Source: Paenibacillus sp. 37 (lineage in GTDB: Bacteria > Bacillota > Bacilli > Paenibacillales > Paenibacillaceae). Taken from it: a DNA stretch of 64,000 nt. The notes beneath the pieces are model-generated. The model was not told where the DNA came from. It saw only the letters and a list, made by a program, of their open reading frames with translations, and did no database searches. Both the position numbers and the translations under genes were made by a program. The stretch lies in assembly GCF_008386395.1 (NCBI RefSeq), contig NZ_CP043761.1, positions 6,200,001 to 6,264,000 of the forward strand, written 5' to 3'. The number at the start of each line of letters is the position of its first letter. Positions within the stretch are counted from its first letter, which is position 1. Positions 42,392-56,059 of this stretch are shown here, in pieces.

Positions 42392-43462
42392 CTAGGACTG
42401 CTTCGCTGCATTGATCGTATCACGAATCAACTGAGCTCGGTAGATATCTCGCTCATCTGTGCGCATATCTTCCCCGAATGTTTTCTGCAAAAATCCCGGC
42501 TGTGTCATCACATTCAACTCATTCATTACCGTGATGGACAGTCCATCCAACAAGCCGAGATCCACGCCAAGGCGTACATCCGATAAGCGCTGTGCAGCTT
42601 CCTTGGAATCAACAATAGCTGCATGAGACAATATGCCGTAAGAACGCATGACCCGATCCGTAATCCGAAGTCTGGAGTCGGTCATTAACCGTTCTCTGGC
42701 TGTACGCTCATGACCTATCATCTGTAACACAACACCATGCAGGTTCTCGATGACTTCCTGTTCGGTCTGTCCCAATGTAATCTGGTTCGAGATCTGGAAC
42801 AGGTTACCCATCGCCTCGCTACCTTCACCGTATATCCCCCTTACAGTTAATCCTACTTGGGAAACTGCGGTTAAAATGCGGCCAATCTGCTGTGTCATCA
42901 CCAGGGCAGGCAAGTGCATCATAACCGATGCTCTTACACCTGTACCTACATTAGTAGGACAGCTGGTTAAGTATCCTCTGCGGTCATCAAAAGCATAATC
43001 CACGTGCGCTTCAAAAGCATCATCTATTGCGGAAGCTTTCTCCCAGGCTTCCTTCACCTGGAACCCCGGATAGAGGCACTGGATACGAAGATGATCCTCT
43101 TCGTTAATCATAATACTGACAGACTCATCCTCACTGAGAATAACCGCACCATTCCTGGATTCATTCGCAAGACTTGGACTGATGAGGTGTTTCTCCACCA
43201 GCACCCGTTTGTCGAGTTCGTCAATATCGATCAGATCCAACGTATGAAAATCCCCAAAGGCATGAACGTCATCGTATTGAAGTACTTCGCTCAGCTTATT
43301 CAGCACCTCTTCCGATTGCTCATTGGAAGCCAGCATCGGAAACGGAACATGCTGAAGGTTGCGTGCAATCCGGACACGGCTGCTAATGACGATTTCGGAA
43401 TCAGCCGCATCACTGCGCATCCAGTCGCTGAGCGCCTTCTCTGTAAAGCGCAGATTAGGCAT
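42392..43462 (-). CDS. mcsB: Protein-arginine kinase McsB
   Basis: McsB phosphorylates arginines on damaged proteins and on CtsR, sending them to ClpCP. The 356-residue product has a phosphagen-kinase catalytic fold: SSRVRIARNL for nucleotide contact and SCPTNVGTGVR with the reactive cysteine. The C-terminal domain carries the pArg-sensing region. It lies between mcsA and clpC; the 184-base gap to clpC contains no other gene. Confidence 0.96.
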   Translation of the reverse strand: MPNLRFTEKALSDWMRSDAADSEIVISSRVRIARNLQHVPFPMLASNEQSEEVLNKLSEVLQYDDVHAFGDFHTLDLIDIDELDKRVLVEKHLISPSLANESRNGAVILSEDESVSIMINEEDHLRIQCLYPGFQVKEAWEKASAIDDAFEAHVDYAFDDRRGYLTSCPTNVGTGVRASVMMHLPALVMTQQIGRILTAVSQVGLTVRGIYGEGSEAMGNLFQISNQITLGQTEQEVIENLHGVVLQMIGHERTARERLMTDSRLRITDRVMRSYGILSHAAIVDSKEAAQRLSDVRLGVDLGLLDGLSITVMNELNVMTQPGFLQKTFGEDMRTDERDIYRAQLIRDTINAAKQS

Positions 43463-43490
43463 TACGCATCCCTCCTACTCATGACAAACT

Positions 43491-44015
43491 TTACTCCTGA
43501 GCTATTCCTTTTTCAAGTCCTCTGATCTGGTCACGGATCTGGGCCGCCTCTTCAAATTCCTCTTGCGCGATACTCTCCTGGAGCTCCCGCTTCAGATCAG
43601 CGATTTGCCGTTTCACCTTGATGCGACCACCAGCTCGTGCAGGCACTTTGCCTACATGGGACGTATTACCGTGAACCCGCTTGAACAAAGGATCCAGACG
43701 GCTGTCAAAATATTTATAACATGAACTGCAGCCGAACCGGCCTATCTTGCTAAATTGTGCGTACGTCATACCACACTCTTCACATTGAAGTGCTTTTGCA
43801 GGTGGTGTTCCTGCCGATCCACTTTTGCTGGCTGGATCAAAATCAAGCAATCCGGACAACAAGTTGTGAATGGAAAACCCACCTGCTGTTCCAGGGATCA
43901 TTTCCCCTTTTTCACGGGCACATGACTCACAAATATGGAATTCCGTCTTCTCCCCATTTACGATTTTCGTGAAATGAAGTGTCGCCGGACGTTTATTGCA
44001 TTCTTGGCACAGCAT
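43491..44015 (-). CDS. mcsA: McsA, zinc-finger activator of McsB
   Basis: McsA activates McsB and binds zinc. The 174-residue product has CxxC pairs at CQEC near the N-terminus, CESC, CEEC and CSSC, followed by a C-terminal UVR motif (IADLKRELQESIAQEEFEEA). The layout is typical of McsA. The ATG at 44013-44015 follows AAGGAGGTACATCA. It is the second gene of the ctsR operon. Confidence 0.95.
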   Translation of the reverse strand: MLCQECNKRPATLHFTKIVNGEKTEFHICESCAREKGEMIPGTAGGFSIHNLLSGLLDFDPASKSGSAGTPPAKALQCEECGMTYAQFSKIGRFGCSSCYKYFDSRLDPLFKRVHGNTSHVGKVPARAGGRIKVKRQIADLKRELQESIAQEEFEEAAQIRDQIRGLEKGIAQE

Positions 44016-44046
44016 ATTGATGTACCTCCTTTGACCCCGATAGTTT

Positions 44047-44508
44047 TCATTTACCGAGCAAAGATATTAACATCGCCTTCAACATTCTGGCACGAATTTG
44101 ATCCCGGTAAGGAAGTTTGACTAATATAACCTCTCTAGATACAGCAGCTCGCATCAACCCGGCTTCCCGCTTGCTCAAGAAGCGCGCTTCTTCCAATTGA
44201 TAGATCAGACCTTCGGCAGCTGTCTGCCCGATCTCTTCACCAATACTATGGTGCAAATGATTATGCAGAGCTGATTGGGCCGGTAATTCAATACGCTGTA
44301 TGCGAACATAACCACCACCGCCGCGTTTACTCTCTACCAGGTATCCCTTCTCGAGTGTAAAACGTGTGCTGATGACATAATTGATCTGGGAAGGTACACA
44401 TGAGAATTGATCTGCCAGATCATTACGCTGAATTTCAACCATTCCTTCGGGACTTTCATGCAAAATACTCTTCAGATATCGTTCGATAATATCAGAGATA
44501 TTACGCAT
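44047..44508 (-). CDS. ctsR: Heat-shock repressor CtsR
   Basis: CtsR represses clp genes and is released on heat stress or by McsB. The 153-residue product has a winged helix-turn-helix (CVPSQINYVISTRFTLEKGY) with the tetraglycine wing RGGGGYVRI that senses heat. The ATG at 44506-44508 has GGAGG eight bases upstream; the open frame continues 26 codons upstream without family similarity. A CtsR operator lies in front of it, giving autoregulation. Confidence 0.96.
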   Translation of the reverse strand: MRNISDIIERYLKSILHESPEGMVEIQRNDLADQFSCVPSQINYVISTRFTLEKGYLVESKRGGGGYVRIQRIELPAQSALHNHLHHSIGEEIGQTAAEGLIYQLEEARFLSKREAGLMRAAVSREVILVKLPYRDQIRARMLKAMLISLLGK

Positions 44509-44756
44509 CCAATCATCCTCCACTGTCTGAAACGTTAAGTCAATAAGGACCCACACGCCCCCACAGAGTACACCTTCTCTACCCATTTAACCAATCAGGG
44601 AAACAGCGAATCTTGCTTCCACAGGTGTCAATAGGAGAGCGAAGGAAGCACGAAGGTCCTTTAATATTCCCTTGATCCTCCGATGAGATGAATCCCGTAT
44701 ATTGGCGATCATGCATCAGATTGTAGAAAGAAAGCTACTTAAGTATTAAACCTTTA

Positions 44757-44779
44757 GTTGACTTTGACTTTCTTTGACT
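44757..44779 (-). promoter_or_regulatory. CtsR operator upstream of ctsR
   Basis: On the minus strand AGTCAAA-GAA-AGTCAAA (44763-44779) is an exact match to the CtsR heptad direct repeat with three-base spacing. A third, imperfect half site AGTCAAC follows directly. The operator is just downstream of the -10 box and would block initiation. Confidence 0.9.
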
Positions 44780-44787
44780 TTATAACC

Positions 44788-44815
44788 ATTATAGCATATT
44801 TTGTGGTTTTGCCAA
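44788..44815 (-). promoter_or_regulatory. Probable SigA promoter of ctsR-mcsA-mcsB-clpC
   Basis: TTGGCA (44810-44815) and a perfect TATAAT (44788-44793) are separated by 16 bases on the minus strand. The CtsR operator overlaps the expected start site, leaving a leader of about 275 bases before ctsR in which no gene is seen. Confidence 0.75.
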
Positions 44816-44865
44816 GTGGGGTCACTATTCATTTTTTACGATTTTACACGAAATATTCCCCAGAC

Positions 44866-44898
44866 ACAAAAAAACCTCCCCAAAATTGCTGGAGAAGT
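44866..44898 (-). terminator. Terminator of the acetyltransferase gene
   Basis: Arms 44874-44881 and 44891-44898 pair with two wobble positions and are followed on the minus strand by seven T residues. It separates the acetyltransferase gene from the ctsR promoter. Confidence 0.7.
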
Positions 44899-44969
44899 CC
44901 ATTTGTCTTTCAATCACGCCGTATTTCTATATAAGCTAATCAAGTTAAATGGAGCAGTGGGAATAGTCA

Positions 44970-46145
44970 TCAGAAGAAATCGAGCAAATAGGTTTCCCGT
45001 TCAGGAATCACTTGTTCCAAAGCCTTGATTGCTGCTTCTGGTCCGTGAATTCTTCCGATCCGTGCCATTTCCGTTGGTCTGCGATACCCCATCAGCACTG
45101 CGGTAAGGGATTGAATATCCACCTTAATGGTCTGATCATCAGTAATTGGTTCCGAAGTTTTCCATATGGACGCTGTTCCGTTCATTGCCACGTTTAATTG
45201 CCATACCCCTTCATTCCATGGAGCGTGTGCATCTTCTACCTGAAGAACAATCTGCAACGGTGAGTCCTGATTTGCAAAGGGATACTGGGATATAAACTGC
45301 TCCACACTAACGATACGCGCCATAAAATAAGGTACAATCTCCTGCTGAATCCTCGGGTTATCCAATTGGAAGGCAAGTGTATCACTGGCAGGTGCCTGCA
45401 ACGTAACTTCCTCGATCATGGAATCATGGTTAGCAATGAAGGTCCACAGTCCTTGCCTAGCCTCTTCGTTCAGATAGATGATCTCTTTAATAGTAAACTT
45501 ATTTTCCTTAACCTCATATAAAAGATAACCTTGTGCTGCATCAGCTTCATCGTAATATACAGCCTTCTGGCTGCTTCCATTAACCAGAACTGAATTCTCC
45601 CACCTTGCATCATCCCGAACCAGAGTTCCGTTATAACGCTCAGCATAAGCACTGTATACTTCCTTTAATATGCTGAGGCCCGGATCCCCACGCCGAATTG
45701 TTCCAGGTGTCGCTTTTTTCATAGGCAAATGAGCTGTAGGTACTTTATAACGTTTAAATTCAACATACGTCTCCCATCCATACTTCCGATAGAAACCAAA
45801 AGAGAATGGATGCAAGAATGATATGCTCTGTTTGTTGCGATTCATTTCTTCCAACGCATGCTTCAGTAGACCCGCTACCCAGCCTTTGCGTCTATACTCT
45901 GGCCAGGTGGCTACACCCGCAATACCGCCCATCTCGAACGCTCTGCCATGAATATAGGTGTGAAAAGGAATGATGTGAAGTTTGGCTCCTAGCTGCCCGT
46001 CCTCATATACACCCCATATATCTTGTGACGAAAACTGACTCCGCCGCTTTTCTTTTTGTTCATCATTCATTACCACCTGAAAAGCATATTCGGAGAGTGC
46101 CATCGCTGGTTCAAAATCATCTACCGTCAATTTCTGAATTTCCAT
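44970..46145 (-). CDS. GNAT N-acetyltransferase of the Eis type with SCP2-like C-terminal domain
   Basis: The 391-residue product has an N-terminal GNAT fold with the acetyl-CoA loop GGIAGVATWPEYRRKG (about residues 73-88), a second degenerate GNAT region, and a C-terminal domain resembling sterol-carrier-protein-2 (residues about 285-391) that ends in LLDFF. This three-part layout, with a C-terminal carboxylate in the active site, is that of Eis-family enzymes, some of which acetylate aminoglycosides. Substrate here is unknown. It stands alone between the rRNA terminator and the ctsR promoter, with its own terminator. Confidence 0.88.
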   Translation of the reverse strand: MEIQKLTVDDFEPAMALSEYAFQVVMNDEQKEKRRSQFSSQDIWGVYEDGQLGAKLHIIPFHTYIHGRAFEMGGIAGVATWPEYRRKGWVAGLLKHALEEMNRNKQSISFLHPFSFGFYRKYGWETYVEFKRYKVPTAHLPMKKATPGTIRRGDPGLSILKEVYSAYAERYNGTLVRDDARWENSVLVNGSSQKAVYYDEADAAQGYLLYEVKENKFTIKEIIYLNEEARQGLWTFIANHDSMIEEVTLQAPASDTLAFQLDNPRIQQEIVPYFMARIVSVEQFISQYPFANQDSPLQIVLQVEDAHAPWNEGVWQLNVAMNGTASIWKTSEPITDDQTIKVDIQSLTAVLMGYRRPTEMARIGRIHGPEAAIKALEQVIPERETYLLDFF

Positions 46146-46282
46146 GTTGTCCTACACCCCATTCGCTAGAGTTATTATCAATCCAAATCATAGCCTGATA
46201 TGTGATATATGTACCCCTTAGAGTGTGTCAGAGGATTCTTACAAAGTCAAATAAGAGATGCTTTCGCATCCCCTTAAATAAA

Positions 46283-46320
46283 CAAATAAAAACCACCACC
46301 GAATAACATCGGCAGTGGTT
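46283..46320 (-). terminator. Terminator of the rRNA operon
   Basis: Arms 46291-46302 and 46309-46320 pair over twelve positions with two mismatches, followed on the minus strand by TTTTTATTTG. It begins seven bases after the 3' end of 5S rRNA. Confidence 0.85.
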
Positions 46321-46326
46321 CTTCGC

Positions 46327-46441
46327 TTGGCGGCGTCCTACTCTCCCAGGACCCTGCGGTCCAAGTACCATCGGCGCTAGAGGGCTTAACGGTCGTGTTC
46401 GGGATGGGTACGTGTGGAACCCCTCCGCCATCGCCACCAAA
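46327..46441 (-). rRNA. rrf: 5S ribosomal RNA
   Basis: The minus strand reads TTTGGTGGCGATGGCGGAG at the 5' end and closes with the complementary CGCCGCCAAGC, the terminal helix of Firmicute 5S rRNA. The length is about 115 nt and the conserved CCCGAACACG loop is present. Last gene of the rRNA operon. Confidence 0.95.
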
Positions 46442-46472
46442 CGCATAGCTTAACTAACATTTCAGAGTTGTT

Positions 46473-46511
46473 GTTCTCTGAAAACTAGATTCGAAACGAA
46501 ACACGCGAATT
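46473..46511 (-). repeat. 3' arm of the 23S rRNA processing stem
   Basis: This 39-base segment is nearly complementary in the transcript to 49719-49760 on the other side of 23S. Together they form a stem of roughly 40 base pairs bracketing the 23S precursor, the expected substrate of Mini-RNase III or RNase III. Confidence 0.85.
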
Positions 46512-46525
46512 GTCACTTGCATATT

Positions 46526-49574
<3,049 letters not shown>

Positions 49575-49718
49575 ATTGCGCTTGTGTTCGAGCTGTCGCT
49601 TCCCTTGTTTTGGACTACGTCCAAAGCCAAAAGTCACTCCATTTCGATCACTCGCTCCAGCAATCTACCTTATAAACACTTCACTTGTTTACACAAGATC
49701 AGCTTAAAGGAATGTTCT

Positions 49719-49760
49719 AATTCGCGTTTGTTTCGTTTCGATATCTAGTTTTCAAAGAAC
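49719..49760 (-). repeat. 5' arm of the 23S rRNA processing stem
   Basis: The transcript segment GTTCTTTGAAAACTAGATAT and the following 22 bases pair with 46473-46511 downstream of 23S. The match is interrupted by only a few bases. Confidence 0.85.
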
Positions 49761-49782
49761 AAGCCAAATAGATGAAATTGTT

Positions 49783-49858
49783 TGGTGGAGCCAAGCGGGA
49801 TCGAACCGCTGACCTCCTGCTTGCAAGGCAGGCGCTCTCCCAGCTGAGCTATGGCCCC
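49783..49858 (-). tRNA. tRNA-Ala (anticodon TGC)
   Basis: A 76-nt cloverleaf on the minus strand begins GGGGCCATAGCTCAGCTGGG and ends with an encoded CCA. The anticodon loop is CTTGCAA with anticodon TGC. The acceptor stem GGGGCCA/TGGCTCC and the T-loop GGTTCGATCCC are intact. It is the only tRNA seen in the 16S-23S spacer; tRNA-Ile is absent from this copy. Confidence 0.97.
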
Positions 49859-49870
49859 TCAAATTCCATC

Positions 49871-49896
49871 AAAACTGAACAAATGGATAAGTAACT
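49871..49896 (-). repeat. 3' arm of the 16S rRNA processing stem
   Basis: This 26-base segment pairs in the transcript with 51576-51600 upstream of 16S, forming the long RNase III-type stem that brackets the 16S precursor. One unpaired base interrupts the match. Confidence 0.85.
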
Positions 49897-49963
49897 GTGT
49901 TGCTGGTGCAGGTTCTAAGAACCTGCGTATTTGAATGTTTCCGTTGCAGGAAACGATTCTCCA

Positions 49964-51520
<1,557 letters not shown>

Positions 51521-51575
51521 GTATTGAAAAGAGCGATAAGCTCATTTTGAATCTGACGATTCATTGTGAATCAAA

Positions 51576-51600
51576 AGTTACTATCCATTTGTTCAGTTTT
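51576..51600 (-). repeat. 5' arm of the 16S rRNA processing stem
   Basis: The transcript segment AAAACTGAACAAATGGATAG and the bases after it are complementary to 49871-49896 beyond the 3' end of 16S. Confidence 0.85.
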
Positions 51601-51614
51601 CAAGGAACTTGTAT

Positions 51615-51645
51615 GTCCGTTTATGTTGACGTTTGTCAACCGGAC
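51615..51645 (-). other. Nested inverted repeat in the rRNA leader
   Basis: GTTGAC-GTTT-GTCAAC (51625-51640) is a perfect six-base palindrome arm pair, flanked by GTCCG (51615-51619) and CGGAC (51641-51645). It lies between the rRNA promoter and 16S, so it would fold in the leader RNA. It also contains a TTGACA on the minus strand, but no good -10 box follows. Confidence 0.55.
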
Positions 51646-51654
51646 AGGAATCTT

Positions 51655-51684
51655 ATCGTATCATGTTAACTAACTTACTGTCAA
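51655..51684 (-). promoter_or_regulatory. Promoter of the rRNA operon
   Basis: On the minus strand a consensus TTGACA (51679-51684) is followed after 18 bases by TACGAT (51655-51660). The upstream sequence is A/T-rich, like an UP element. The start site would be about 130 bases upstream of mature 16S. Confidence 0.7.
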
Positions 51685-51709
51685 CACTTTGTTTTCATCA
51701 CCTTTAAAA

Positions 51710-51724
51710 TGATTATGACAATCA
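51710..51724. promoter_or_regulatory. Possible Fur-family 7-1-7 operator
   Basis: TGATTATGACAATCA is a 7-1-7 inverted repeat that matches the Fur box TGATAATNATTATCA at 11 of 14 defined positions. It lies 25 bases upstream of the rRNA -35 box. With the A/T-rich background a chance match is possible. The nearby perfect palindrome at 51796-51809 (GATATCATGATATC) is a separate feature of unknown meaning. No gene is seen in 51725-52118. Confidence 0.3.
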
Positions 51725-51903
51725 TTCGTTTGAAGCGACAAGAAATAATATATCATGTCATGATTTATTTAGCAAGCATTTTTAATCAACCTTTTGATAT
51801 CATGATATCTTCATCTACGGTGTCTTGTCTCCAACCTGAATTCGACAGATTAGCACATTCTCTGAACCCAAGATGGGATAACGATCCCCTCCCTTCTGTT
51901 CGT

Positions 51904-51933
51904 TTGAAGAAAGTGATCCAAAAACTCTATAAT
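51904..51933 (+). promoter_or_regulatory. Possible promoter of the molybdopterin oxidoreductase gene
   Basis: TTGAAG (51904-51909) and a perfect TATAAT (51928-51933) are separated by 18 bases. The leader to the TTG start would be about 180 bases and holds a weak hairpin (CTAC/GTAG near 51973-51988) but no recognised riboswitch. Confidence 0.5.
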
Positions 51934-52118
51934 AAGGTATATAGATATAGAGATAAGGTTTAGCAGTCAAGTGTACTACTTTCATAAGTAGCCCATGAAC
52001 AATCGTATAACCATCTCGCATTGCACCTTTACACAGATCACGTACTCCATTCACAGCTAGCTATTACATATTAAAGTTCTGAATAAACTCATTACTAACC
52101 TATATGGGGTGATCGCAC

Positions 52119-53492
52119 TTGAAGCAATGGTTAAAGAACAGACGCAAAGGTTACGGCAAAAAATTGGTTTCCATCCATGCTTGGAATGCCTGGATTGTTG
52201 TGATCCTTGCTATAACAGGTCTTATGCTGGTAGGCGGCTTTTGGCGCGAGATACTCGGAATTGGACGTGTCTGGTTAAAATGGCTACATATCATCGTTGG
52301 GCTAGCTATGCTGGCACCCGTAGTATATTACTTGATTTTGGCCGGAAAGCACTGGAAACAGCTTCGTAACAGACCATGGCAGAGGGTGAACACCATCTTT
52401 GTTCTTGCTCTGCTGGTAGGCTGGCTCCTCTCGGGTATTGTATTATGGCAGTTCAAGCTGGCTGGACCTCGATGGTCGAATGCTGCACTTTTGATCCATG
52501 ACCTGCTGACTTGGGTGGGCTTACCTTATATTATCTATCACTCCATCACTCGGACCAAATGGTTAAAGGACCCTGCACGTCGTGCGGTTAAAACCACTAC
52601 AGCTTCAACACGAACTCAAAATACAGCTGATCCATCTGATTCAATATCGGATGAAAAAGAAACTCCAGCTGCTGTATCTTCTTCCCAGTTTGATCGCAGT
52701 TCCGAGAGAGATCCCCTCAAATCTGTGGAGCGACCTCAACCGTTGTATACACGACGAGCTTTTATCCGCTCTGCTGTGGGGGTTGGTCTCGCCGTGACTC
52801 TTGGTCCTACTTTTATATCCTGGGTAGGACGAAATCTCAAGATCGATAATAGTATTGATAGCATGCTGGAGAACGATCCTAACCGTATGGTTCCTCTGCC
52901 ACAACCGCTGTCCGCCTCTTCACCTCCCCTTGGAGGCGGGGCTGAAGGTCATTTCCGCGTATATACGGTTACGCCCATACCGACCTTCTCCAATGCTAAC
53001 TGGTCTTTCCGTATTGATGGATTGGTTGAACGGGCACAGGTCTGGAACTGGGAACAGTTCGTGAAGCTCGCGCGTACCGTACAGGTTAGTGATTTCCACT
53101 GTGTGACAGGGTGGTCTGTATATAAAAATACCTGGGAAGGCATCTCACTTGCACAGCTTTTGAAGCAAGCCGGGGTCAAACCAGAGGCTCATAGTGTGAA
53201 GTTTTATTCCGGTGATGGTGTGTATACAGATGCGATTACGATGGATCAAGCACAAATGGAGGATATTATGGTGGCTGTCATGCATGATGGCAAACCCATC
53301 CCAGCTGATCTTGGCGGTCCGGTACGGCTCGTCATTCCTCAGATGTATGCCTATAAATCGGTAAAATGGTTAAATCGCATTGAACTCATCGACAGCGAAC
53401 ATATCGGTTACTGGGAAGAGCGAGGATATGACAAGGATGCATGGCTTACAGGCGCATCTCAGCGCATCCCTAACAATTTAAGTGGATCATGA
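52119..53492 (+). CDS. Membrane molybdopterin-dependent oxidoreductase: four-helix cytochrome-b-like domain fused via a Tat motif to a sulfite-oxidase-type domain
   Basis: The 457-residue product has four transmembrane helices (about 18-145) with candidate heme histidines H20, H57, H127 and H141. A Ser/Thr-rich linker (155-205) follows. A twin-arginine motif with hydrophobic stretch comes next (TRRAFIRSA at 211-219, helix to about 236). Last is a sulfite-oxidase/MsrP-like molybdopterin domain (275-430) with the Moco-ligand cysteine C328 in HCVTGWS. It probably passes electrons between the quinone pool and an extracytoplasmic substrate. The substrate is unknown; MsrP-type sulfoxide reduction is one option. 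Start TTG with GGGGTGATC upstream. Confidence 0.85.
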   Translation: MKQWLKNRRKGYGKKLVSIHAWNAWIVVILAITGLMLVGGFWREILGIGRVWLKWLHIIVGLAMLAPVVYYLILAGKHWKQLRNRPWQRVNTIFVLALLVGWLLSGIVLWQFKLAGPRWSNAALLIHDLLTWVGLPYIIYHSITRTKWLKDPARRAVKTTTASTRTQNTADPSDSISDEKETPAAVSSSQFDRSSERDPLKSVERPQPLYTRRAFIRSAVGVGLAVTLGPTFISWVGRNLKIDNSIDSMLENDPNRMVPLPQPLSASSPPLGGGAEGHFRVYTVTPIPTFSNANWSFRIDGLVERAQVWNWEQFVKLARTVQVSDFHCVTGWSVYKNTWEGISLAQLLKQAGVKPEAHSVKFYSGDGVYTDAITMDQAQMEDIMVAVMHDGKPIPADLGGPVRLVIPQMYAYKSVKWLNRIELIDSEHIGYWEERGYDKDAWLTGASQRIPNNLSGS

Positions 53493-53551
53493 TCAGATAA
53501 GATAAGATTGATGAGCGTTCTTTCGTTGTATCAAATAATTCAATAAACAGC

Positions 53552-53590
53552 AAAAGCCCCCGATCACATATTCGTGTCTTCGGGGGCCTT
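53552..53590. terminator. Bidirectional terminator between the molybdoenzyme gene and ligA
   Basis: GCCCCCGA (53556-53563) pairs with TCGGGGGC (53580-53587), with an inner CAC/GTG pairing, and runs of A on one side and T on the other serve both convergent genes. Confidence 0.9.
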
Positions 53591-53626
53591 TTTCTTTTTC
53601 CTCATTATGAACTCTCTGATTACACT

Positions 53627-55675
<2,049 letters not shown>

Positions 55676-55706
55676 CTATGTAGAACGAACACTCCTATTG
55701 CACGTG

Positions 55707-55743
55707 AACTCCGATAACAGTATAACTTTCCATCGTTGATATC
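55707..55743. repeat. Partial copy (left end) of the palindromic repeat
   Basis: AACTCCGATAACAGTATAAC and the bases after it match the left third of the intact copy at 55779. The central hairpin is missing. It lies in the ligA-pcrA gap and, with the right-end fragment at 56015, brackets the intact copy. Confidence 0.6.
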
Positions 55744-55778
55744 ACTACATAATTTTAATGAATGAATATCCACACTGA

Positions 55779-55918
55779 CACTCCGATAACAGAATAACAT
55801 TCCGATCGCTGTTATCCCCGGATTTCTTTTAATCCATTTTAAAAGGTGGAAATCCGGGGATAAAGGCGAACGCTATGCTTCTTCAAGTTATTTCTGCTCT
55901 CTCCGTTATCGTGTGGAT
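55779..55918. repeat. Intact palindromic repeat, copy A
   Basis: The element is about 140 bases. The core is an inverted repeat of 24 bases (55803-55826 with 55849-55872, 21 of 24 matching, 14 contiguous: TATCCCCGGATTTC). Outer arms CGATAAC-AGAATAAC (55784-55798) and GTTATTTCTG...CGTTATCG (55887-55911) also pair in part. A similar element is found at 58473. It encodes no protein and ends in no transposase-type sequence. Confidence 0.8.
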
Positions 55919-56014
55919 GTTAGATTGAACTTATATAGATTTCTATTCATATCAATCAAGGTTAGAAAACCCGTTACAAAACGAGGAAGATGCTTAAAAA
56001 GCAGTTTTCCTTAT

Positions 56015-56042
56015 GGAAGTTATTTCTGTTATCGTGCAAAAG
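56015..56042. repeat. Partial copy (right end) of the palindromic repeat
   Basis: GGAAGTTATTTCTGTTATCG and the next bases match the right end of copy A (AAGTTATTTCTG...GTTATCGTG), with an internal deletion. It ends just before the pcrA stop codon. Confidence 0.55.
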
Positions 56043-56059
56043 GAAGTTTCGTTCAAAAA

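Noticed and set aside
51709..51963. An 84-codon plus-strand frame and an overlapping 79-codon minus-strand frame upstream of the rRNA operon
   Set aside because: No ribosome-binding site, no recognisable domain, and the plus frame overlaps the probable promoter of the molybdoenzyme gene.
52109..52369. An 86-codon frame overlapping the start of the molybdoenzyme gene
   Set aside because: The overlapping frame encodes clear transmembrane helices with heme-type histidines and has a Shine-Dalgarno sequence; this one does not.
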